Positions 56,642-64,000 of a stretch of DNA of 64,000 nucleotides are shown here, one piece after another. The notes below the pieces were generated by a model that worked only from the letters and a program-made list of their open reading frames with translations, did no database searches and was not told the DNA's origin. Each line of letters opens with the position of its first letter. Positions within the stretch are counted from its first letter, which is position 1. Made by a program: the position numbers and the translations under genes. The DNA comes from Pocillopora verrucosa (taxonomy: Eukaryota; Cnidaria; Anthozoa; Scleractinia; Pocilloporidae): NCBI RefSeq assembly GCF_036669915.1, contig NC_089323.1, positions 18,898,587 through 18,962,586 of the forward strand, given 5' to 3'.

Positions 56642-58485
56642 TCAAAGTTTTGTTTGGTGAGGACTGATAATATCTAAAATAACACAGTGAACCATAATCA
56701 CCTCCAAATACTTCCTTGTCCCAACGCAAGGATCGCCAAACTGGCCGTTTGTTGCCTGCAAAAAGCAGCTTTGCTTTCCCTGGCACTTGCTCTTCACTAT
56801 ATCAATCGACCCTGCGGCTCCACAGTTTGTGGTTTTAACTGGTCCCGGACAAAGATGCCGACCAGTTAAACGACCGTAGTTCGCCGACCTGATATCAATT
56901 TTCTTCGGAGCGGGGCACGAAATATGCTGTGACCTTCCTTCGCAGATGTGCACGAGTACAGTTTTTTCCACACATTCGTACTTCACCTATGTATTGAAAT
57001 AGGGACATATTATTTTTACAAATTCTACCGAAACAGAACAAGTTTGTTTTGGTAAAAGATCTAAACCATAATCACCTCCAAATACTTCCTTGTCCCAACG
57101 CAAGGATCGCCAAACTGGCCGTTTGTTGCCTGCAAAAAGCAGCTTTGCTTTCCCTGGCACTTGTTCCTCACTATATCAATCGACCCTGCGGCTCCACAGT
57201 TTGTGGTTTTAACTGGTCCCGGACAAAGATGCCGACCAGTTAAACGACCGTAGTTCGCCGACATGATATCGATTTCCTTCGGAGCAGGGCACGAAATCTG
57301 CTGTGACCTTCCTTCGCAGATGTGCGCGAGAACAGTTTTTTCCACACATTCGTACTTCACCTATGTATTGAAATAGAAACATGTTATTTTTACAAATTTT
57401 ACCGAAACAGAACAAGTTTGATTTTGGTAAATGATCTGACCCATAATCACCTCCAAATACTTCTTTGTCCCAACGCAAGGATCGCCAAACTGGCCGTTTG
57501 TTGCCTGCAAAAAGCAGCTTTGCTTTCCCTGGCACTTGCTCCTCACTATATCAATCGACCCTGCAGCTCCACAGTTTTCGGTTTTAACTGGTCCCGGACA
57601 GAAATGCGGACCAGTTAAACGACCGTAGTTCGCCGACGTGATATCGATTTTCTTCGAAGCGGGGCACGAAATATGCTGTGACCTTCCTTCGCAGATACGA
57701 ACGAGAACAGTTTTTTCTACACATTCGTACTTCACCTGTGTATTGGAATAGGAACATGTTAAATTTACAAATTTCACCGAAACAGAACGAGTTTGATTTT
57801 TGTAAAAGATCTGACCCATAATCACCTCCAAATACTTCTTTGTCCCAACGCAAGGATCGCCAAACTGGCTGTTTGTTGCCTGCAAAAAGCAGCTTTGCTT
57901 TTCCTGGCACTTGCTCCTCACTATATCAATCGACCCTGCAGCTCCACAGTTTGTGGTTTTAACTGGTCCCGGACAGAGATGCGGACCAGTTAAACGACCG
58001 TAGTTCGCCGACGTGATATCGATTTTCTTCGAAGCGGGGCACGAAATATGCTGTGACCTTCCTTCGCAGATACGAACGAGAACAGTTTTTTCTACACATT
58101 CGTACTTCACCTGTGTATTGAAATAGGAACATGTTAAATTTACAAATTTCACCGAAACAGAACGAGTTTGATTTTTGTAAAAGATCTGACCCATAATCAC
58201 CTCCAAATACTTCTTTGTCCCAACACAAGGATCGCCAAACTGGCCGTTTGTTGCCTGCAAAAAGCAGCTTTGCTTTTCCTGGCACTTGCTCCTCACTATA
58301 TCAATCGACCCTGCGGCTCCACAGTTTGTGGTTTTAACTGGTCCCGGACAGAGATGCGGACCAGTTAAACGACCGTAGTTCGCCGACGTGATGTCGATTT
58401 TCTTCGGAGCGGGGCACGAAATCAGCTGTGACCTTCCTTCGCAGATGCGAACGAGAACAGTTTTTTCCACACATTCGTACTTCAC
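56642..58485 (-). repeat. Five-unit 375-bp tandem array of lectin exon plus intron
   Basis: Exon starts at 58485, 58110, 57735, 57360 and 56986 give periods of 375, 375, 375 and 374 bp. Both exon and the short intron (90, 90, 90, 89 bp) are nearly identical between units, showing recent duplication or gene conversion. Units differ by scattered substitutions, such as ANYGRLTGPH versus ANYGRLTGRH. Confidence 0.95.
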
Positions 58486-59658
58486 CTATGTGTTGAAATA
58501 GGAACATGTTATTTTTACAAATTTTACCAGAATAGAACGAGTTTGATTTTAGTAAAAAGATCTGGATAAAGATCAATGTCCTTAAACGATTATTCGGAAA
58601 CTGCCCGTGGTTGAGTCGCGATTGGCTGGCTGGTAACCAATCAGTGATCAGGCAAATTAGGTCACTTGTATCAAAGTACCATGAACTAAACAATTTCACA
58701 GTCGCAAAAAGGAAATAACATTAATCTCTGGAAGCAAGTATTGAAGTGATTCATATCGTTTGAATTTCTCTTGTGAAAATTATATTGGCTATTACTTGCA
58801 ACATAAGAAGTGGAGCGAATATTTATAATCTAAGTCTTAAGTTGTCCTTCTTCAAGGTGAACTCACCGTTAGATGTTTGAAGGTTCCAACACAGGGGTCT
58901 CCAAACGCTTCGTTCTTCGCGTCCAAAGTACACCTTGTCTGTCCTTGACATTCGTTTCTAGCGACGCTCATGGAGCTATCAGCATGACAGTTTGTGCTTC
59001 CCCCTCGATCACAGACACCTTGTTGGGTGCGGCCATAGGATGCGCTCAATATATTGATGTCTAACCCTCTGCAGTCAATTGTCATGTGCTCATGTTCGCA
59101 AACTGTCTTTTCCGCTGTGACAAAAAGAGAGAGCATCACGTAGGGGCTCGGTTAATGTGTCCGAGAGATTGATCTTTTTTCATCTTTGTTTAAATTAGGA
59201 GAAAAACTACATTTTCTGATTGATAAATTACGGCCACAATAGACAACGATGATTCTTGTGCTTTGTAAGTGAAATTTTGAATTCCTAGCCGGGAAACTGA
59301 GATAAAGACTAAACATGTCAAAATTTACTGCGAATGTGTCCGTTAAAAGTTGCTTCTCTTAAGTCGAGCCCGTCCACGTTTCTTATTACCTGTTCTGTGA
59401 TATTATCTTGGTATTATATCACGGCTATGATTTTTTTGGAATCCTGAAAATTTCTAAGCCTCTCCTTCTTGTCCATAACTTCTTTCTAAAGAGATCTGGA
59501 GTGTGATTTTGGTGAGTTCGAAGAATGGCCGAGATCAGGATATTTCAGTTTACTTAACCAAAAAAACGAGGGGTAATATCAAGCCTTTTTTTACTGGAAA
59601 CTATACCTGGATTGGCAAACGCCACTGTAAGGAGGGAGAGAGTTAAAAAACCCAACAT
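56642..59658 (-). CDS. Secreted rhamnose-binding lectin with six SUEL domains, 7 exons
   Basis: Exons in transcript order: 59607-59658 (signal peptide, MLGFLTLSLLTVAFA), 58867-59114, 58201-58485, 57826-58110, 57451-57735, 57076-57360, 56642-56986. Total 1785 nt, 594 aa. Exons 3-6 are each exactly 285 nt in phase 0 and encode one domain running from VKYEC to KKYLE, so YLE joins VKYEC across each splice. Each domain shows the family marks ANYGR, CGAAGSIDIV, FGDPCVGT and KYLEV; the first domain (ASYGR, FGDPCVGTFKHL) is more diverged. SUEL lectins bind L-rhamnose or galactose on glycans and act outside the cell in recognition or immunity. The last exon supplies its own end (KYLEVIMVHC) and stop. 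A longer in-frame start lies upstream at 59736, but Met at 59658 gives the clean signal peptide. Confidence 0.9.
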
Positions 59659-60529
59659 CTTTCCTTTCGACTTGAACCTGAAAGAAATCTGAAAATCATG
59701 AAGCGTTCTTAGACTTCTTAGAGCAAATATATACAATTATTGCGAGTTCAGTGAAATTAATGAGATAATAATTTTTGATTTCTTAGAAATAAGAATATTT
59801 TCTTCGTAATCAACAGTTAAAATGTCTTCAGTTGTGGAAGGATATTTTTTTTTAGACACATTCCAACCTTTTTTTGTTTCCGCATGTAACGCCTCTTATT
59901 GTATCTTATAGATTGAAAGTTCGAGACTTAATGAGGTCGTTTAAATTTTATTGCGTAGTTTTCCAGTCGGATAAGCTTAGATCAAGTTTTTTTGAGCCGA
60001 AGCTCGCTTAGCTCATGATGAAATATTCAATTGGAGAAAAATTTCCTTCTCACCTAATTGCTTTGTTTTCAAACAGTCTCTCTAAGTCCCTGAAATTTCT
60101 GATCTGTTGTCTAATGCGTCAACGACACTGTGGTGAGAGAAACTATGTGTGCATCTTTAGAAGACTACCAAAGCGCTTTGTTTGAACATTTTCTAAATAT
60201 AAGGAATCTCATCTAAGCTTAGATGTTATTTAACATTTTCCACGTAAGTAAATAATTCATTTTGAATGTTTCGTATAAACACTGTCCCTTTTGTAAAGTC
60301 ACGTACAAATATCACACACTAATACGATAAGATTTTTTGTTTTGGTGGTTTACTGTATCAGTTCTCTAAAGGGTCTCTTTTTGAGGAAAGAAAAACTGAT
60401 GTGAGTCACTACATAAAAACTAACTTGGAAATTTAGAAATACTCACATGTGGCTGTTATGTAATTGCTTTATCTAAAAATACCTGTGGAATATTATTGTT
60501 TGTTTTTTTTACTTGTCGTTATGACTACT

Positions 60530-61936
60530 TAAAGGCCCATTTTCACCCTTGATGCAACGCGCGCCGCGAACCAATTTCCTGTGACTCGAAATTCCAAGAT
60601 TACTGAAAACCCGGTTCTAAAATCGTCTTTCTCAAGAGCTATCCTGTACATATAGTCAATTGTTTTATGGTAAATACATTAACCGTTCGTCATTTTACAG
60701 TTTCCCTACAGTATTTTGAATTTTTATCCAGTAAAGTCCGAAGAGAAATTTTTTTAAGTGACACGCTTGGATTTCTACATACTCTGTTAACAGGATCGGC
60801 GAAACGGACAACGTTCGAGTTTTTTCACTCTCTAGAGGCGCTTGAGGATTCTAAATAAAGGTTAAATATTTTCCAATAGAAATTGGTATTTTTAAAAGAA
60901 AATATGGAAAAATATCAGACTGCCGGACGTTTAGTTATTCGAAGACCGTGTCCGGTAGTGTCCGAAGAAAATTTTCCAAGTATTACGCTTGGATCTCTCT
61001 GTACTCTGTGTACAAGGTCGGCGAAACGGACAACGTTCCAATTTTTTCACTTTCTAGAAGCGCTTGAGGTTCTAAATAAAGGTAGAATATTTCCCACGGA
61101 AAATTGGTATATTTCAAAGAGAAATATTGAGTTATTTAAGGATCGTGTCCGGCCGTGTCATTGAAAAGTTTCTAAGTGTCAAGCACTTGGATGGCTTCGT
61201 ACTCTGTATACTGGGTTGGCGAAAAACATCAAGTTCGAAACTTTTGGCTGCCTGGAAGCGCTTTAGGATTGTAAATAAAGGTAGAACATTTTTGGATAGA
61301 CATTTTTTGGATTTCGAAGAGAAATATGGAAATATATCGGACTGCCGGACGTTTAGTTGTTTTAAGACCGTGTTTGGCTGCCGGACGTTTAGTCACTTCA
61401 TTGCAGGAACATCAGCGACACTGACAGTTTGCGTTACAATTCGTATTTGCTGCTTTGCATGGACAACAACCTCGACCACCCTTTCGAGCGCAAGCTCCTC
61501 TCCACGGGCAGGAAACTTCAACTGAACCTTGGTCCTATGGTCTTAAGGATGGCCCAAGGATGGCAAACTTCAATAAAAAAAAAAATTGATGTTGGAATGA
61601 AAACGTGTTGGATCAGCATTTTCACCTTCCTCGAAATGCTCGCAAGGATTTTCGTGTTCCTCTTCGGCAGCAACCGACCCATTGGTGTTTATTACCTTGG
61701 AATCTACTAAATCAATGGATTCATCTGATTCCATACAGGATTATAACGTGTAGTATTGTATGAAACAGAATTATTTTGACAAACTCACCAAACTAATCGG
61801 AGAAAACGCAGAAGCTATTTGAGACAACGTGGCAAGGTAAAATAACTGGCCAATCAGAGGCGCTATTTAAACAAAAGCGGTGGTTCAAAACGGAAGTAAA
61901 CGACTGCGTTGCATCAAAGTTGGAAATGGGCCTTTA
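60530..61936. mobile_element. Non-autonomous transposon with TAAAGGCCCATTT terminal inverted repeats
   Basis: The left end at 60530-60560 starts TAAAGGCCCATTTTCACCC and ends TTGATGCAACGC. The right end at 61906-61936 is its reverse complement with 28 of 31 positions matching. TA at both borders is compatible with a TA target duplication. The interior is a diverged tandem repeat, with no transposase frame. Confidence 0.75.
60720..61400 (+). repeat. Three diverged tandem units (periods about 222 and 198 bp)
   Basis: GGCGAAACGGACAACGTTC occurs at about 60798 and 61020, with a third diverged copy (TTGGCGAAAAACATCAAG) near 61218. Each is followed by GCGCTTGAGG/GCGCTTTAGG and TAAATAAAGGT. GCCGGACGTTTAGT recurs between units. 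Confidence 0.75.
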
Positions 61937-63281
61937 GGGCATATTTAAGCGTAAGAACTGAGCTCAAAGTCCACCATTACAGGAGGTTTAACGCAAATCA
62001 AGTGATAGCAAGGAACTGAACCTCTTGGATTGCAGTAGTTAAACCCTCAATTGCGACATTTGCCTTTCAGATCTTTCCAGCAATGGGTTATACAAACCAT
62101 ATTACGTCTCATGATGATTTGTCTCCAATTTTCTCAATTTAAATATACAAAGTCAGTGATGAGGAAATCACACGAAAATCTGCCAATCTTCCAAAATCGG
62201 CTGTAAGAACGACTTACAACTGATGACATCAACAATCAAGCGAACAAAACTATTCTAGACAATAAGCTGCACTAAAACCCAACAAAGCAGCGAAATACAC
62301 TTGCAGTGTCTATGTTGCAAATCAGACTACAAAGGCGAAATATTAAAAATACTTGTATTGTTATTAATATGAATACGAAAACACCCTTGGAGGGACTTTC
62401 TCGTCAGCGTAATTCTAATTTGCATTCAAACTATTCACAGTCAAGAAAAACCTTTCTCGTAAATCGGCTCCCATCTTTCGGGTTAAAAGAAAGTAAACTC
62501 AAATGAAGTCACCACCAAAAATACGAACAAGTTTGTTAGTCATAAAAAAAGTTAACCGTACAGATTTTTCTTTAGTTTTAACTGAAATAAGCTACCGTTC
62601 GCCATAAAATGGCTACGACGTTGTATGGCCGTCAGCGCTAATAAAGTAATCTGCGATAAATTTGCTTACCAAAACTAGTAACTGGATATTGTAACTCGTC
62701 GTAGATAACCTGTAGGCCTTCGCAAATTCCAGTATTCTGATCACGGTAACAACAGAGTATACCAGTCACCTTGTATTATATAAGTAACTCTAAAATGTTG
62801 GAAAAGGGTGAACACAAACACTTATCCGGTCATAAAGCCGTTGTTGGTTTATTATCATTAATGTTATTACTACTATTATTATTATTTAAGGTGTCGAATC
62901 TATTTATAGTCAAGAAGTAATTTTCTGCAATCTGCGTCGCCCTGTCACGCAAAAGCAAACAAAATATAAATCAAACTCAGGAAAGAAAATAAAAGAAACC
63001 GGAAAAGAAGTAACTCGAGCTGTGTATTTTCTAAGATGAGAAAAAGATATGCCTGAGCAACAAACTTACTTAATTTTGTTTTCAAATTGCTCGTCATGCA
63101 ACATCTAATCCTATTGATAGTTTGCACGGATGATTTTGAACCGGCGATACGGCTCAAAAATTCAAACCATAGGAGATGGATGCCAGAGGGTGTGATTGAT
63201 TAATGCTCGATCCGTAAATTTTAGTAATAATTAAGTGAGCCATATCTACAAGCACCGCGGTGAAACATTCCGTAGCTCACT

Positions 63282-63315
63282 ATAAGGCCCATTTTCACCT
63301 TCATTACAACTTAAC
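63282..63315 (+). repeat. Isolated TAAGGCCCATTTTCACC terminus
   Basis: TAAGGCCCATTTTCACCTT matches the left terminus of the 60530 element. The matching right end is not in the window, so this is either a solo end or the start of an element cut by the window edge. Confidence 0.5.
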
Positions 63316-63676
63316 GTCGATTTGAGTGTCATTTAGAAATGGGTGTTACCGCTGGAATTTGTGCATAGAAGGCTCGATTTATTCCTTTCGGCATTTACTT
63401 CAGGGTCACGTAGACCTGCCGAAGCGTAATAATTAAGTTCGGATTAATGCGTTCTAGAAAAGGTGAGATCATTTTGGAGGAAAACTCTAAGAGATGAAAC
63501 AATAGCGCAATAAAGTGACCTCAAGCGGCTGCGTCTACACGCGTATCCTTTTTGTTTTAACGTGTCAATGAACGCCAAAGAATAATCGAGAACATTTTAC
63601 GAAAGATATTAAAGTTCACACGGCAACCAGGTGGACAATCAGACATGGTTTGATGCTACTCTGATTTTTTTTTCCA

Positions 63677-63799
63677 ATCATAACCACTAATCGGCGTTAC
63701 CACCAGCGCCTCCAAACAAAGGCGCTAAAGGCGCTTTTTTTTTTTTTTTATTCATCATAACCACTAATCGGCGTTACCACCAGCGCCTTTGTTTGGAGG
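63677..63799 (+). repeat. 34-bp direct repeat pair with inverted flanks
   Basis: ATCATAACCACTAATCGGCG plus TTACCACCAGCGCC occurs at 63677-63710 and 63754-63787. CCTCCAAACAAAGGCGC at 63709-63725 is inverted as GCGCCTTTGTTTGGAGG at 63783-63799. A poly(T) tract lies between. Confidence 0.8.
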
Positions 63800-63944
63800 C
63801 TTGGCATATTAACTCCGCCCACGCTCCTTTAAATCGTGACGATGGCGGCTTGCTTCTTGACGCCTGTTTATACCTCGTCAGAAAAAAAGGCAGCTAATTA
63901 GTGATCGTCTAAAAGGACCTCTTGTTGCAGCGTTTAGATCACCC

Positions 63945-63984
63945 CTGATGAAGGCACTAGACAGGAGTGTCGAAACGTTGGGTC
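63945..63984 (+). ncRNA. Hammerhead-ribozyme-like motif, probable Penelope-like element remnant
   Basis: CTGATGA (63945-63951), a six-pair stem GGCACT/AGTGTC with a 7-base loop, then GAAAC (63972-63976) and GTTGGGTC match the order of a type I hammerhead with a minimal stem III. One extra A sits between CTGATGA and the stem, and no convincing stem I is seen, so activity is doubtful. Such motifs are known from Penelope-like retroelements. The element would continue past the window. Confidence 0.4.
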
Positions 63985-64000
63985 TATGAATTGTAACTTC

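Larger units (their letters stand above)
59659..64000. other. Gene-poor right flank with transposon remnants
   Basis: Contains the lectin promoter side, a TIR element with internal tandem repeats (60530-61936), a lone similar terminus at 63282, a direct-repeat pair near 63677-63787 and a hammerhead-like motif at 63945-63984. No gene recognised. Open frames inside 60667-61710 follow the repeat and are not called. Confidence 0.55.

Noticed and set aside
56687-58368. Repeated plus-strand frames (NHNHLQILPCPNARIAKL type)
   Set aside because: They are the antisense of the repeated SUEL exons and repeat only because the exons do.
57209-58699. Alternate minus-strand frame of the lectin array (GEVRMCGKNCSR type)
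   Set aside because: It lacks the SUEL cysteine pattern; the phase 0 junction at GAG|GTGATT to GTGAAG restores YLEVKYEC instead.
60667-61710. Open frames of 63-132 codons with similar Ser-Ala-Lys-Arg-Thr-Thr motifs
   Set aside because: The similarity is explained by the DNA tandem repeat inside the TIR element; no start context, splice pattern or family supports coding.
63838-63900. Gene start at ATGGCGGCTTGC
   Set aside because: The frame closes after 19 codons and no convincing donor follows; it sits in repeat-derived sequence at the window edge.

Overview
The window is animal nuclear DNA. It is AT-rich, its genes carry canonical GT-AG introns, and it is crowded with short non-autonomous transposable elements. 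The gene set (NALCN-type channel, FIP200, R3HDM4, EPS15, PET100, phospholipid phosphatase, SUEL rhamnose-binding lectin), the multi-copy ~210-bp elements ending in TTAACCCTTT and the tandem SUEL exons together suggest an anthozoan cnidarian, probably a stony coral. That placement is inference; no rRNA or mitochondrial marker is present. I saw no bacterial, viral or CRISPR content.

Layout, left to right. (1) 940-6243 (-): an intronless NALCN-type four-domain channel, divergent from (2) 6609-7853 (+): an intronless, atypical S-adenosylmethionine synthetase with a presequence-like N terminus. (3) 10028-23840 (+): a complete 24-exon RB1CC1/FIP200 gene. (4) 25837-28860 (-): an 8-exon R3HDM4-like gene, convergent with FIP200. 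(5) 28861-33601: mostly non-coding, with a 15-bp-TIR element and one possible small gene or relic. (6) 33602-44874 (-): a 27-exon EPS15/EPS15L1 gene sharing a 116-bp divergent promoter with (7) 44991-46724 (+): PET100, a cytochrome c oxidase assembly factor in 4 exons. (8) 47658-52654 (-): a 6-exon phospholipid phosphatase (PLPP/LPP). (9) 52655-56641: repeat-rich and gene-poor. (10) 56642-59658 (-): a secreted lectin with six SUEL domains, five of them encoded by a tandem array of nearly identical exons. (11) 59659-64000: transposon remnants, ending in a hammerhead-like motif at the right edge.

The exon structures were assembled by hand from splice consensus, phase continuity and protein similarity. 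In each multi-exon gene the summed exon lengths are an exact multiple of three: FIP200 3660 nt, R3HDM4 876, EPS15 2400, PET100 234, PLPP 927, lectin 1785. That supports the models. The neighbours do not form an obvious pathway. They include housekeeping functions (autophagy initiation, endocytic scaffolding, lipid phosphatase, respiratory-chain assembly, methyl-donor synthesis) next to one lineage-specific secreted lectin that is expanding by exon duplication.

Repeats: three related families of ~210-bp elements (called A, B and C here) are spread through introns and intergenic DNA in at least 19 copies. Other elements are a GTGGATA palindromic MITE (two copies), a CCGCCCGA-TIR element, an ACTATCAT fold-back element carrying a tRNA-derived SINE, and a TAAAGGCCCATTT-TIR element with internal tandem repeats.
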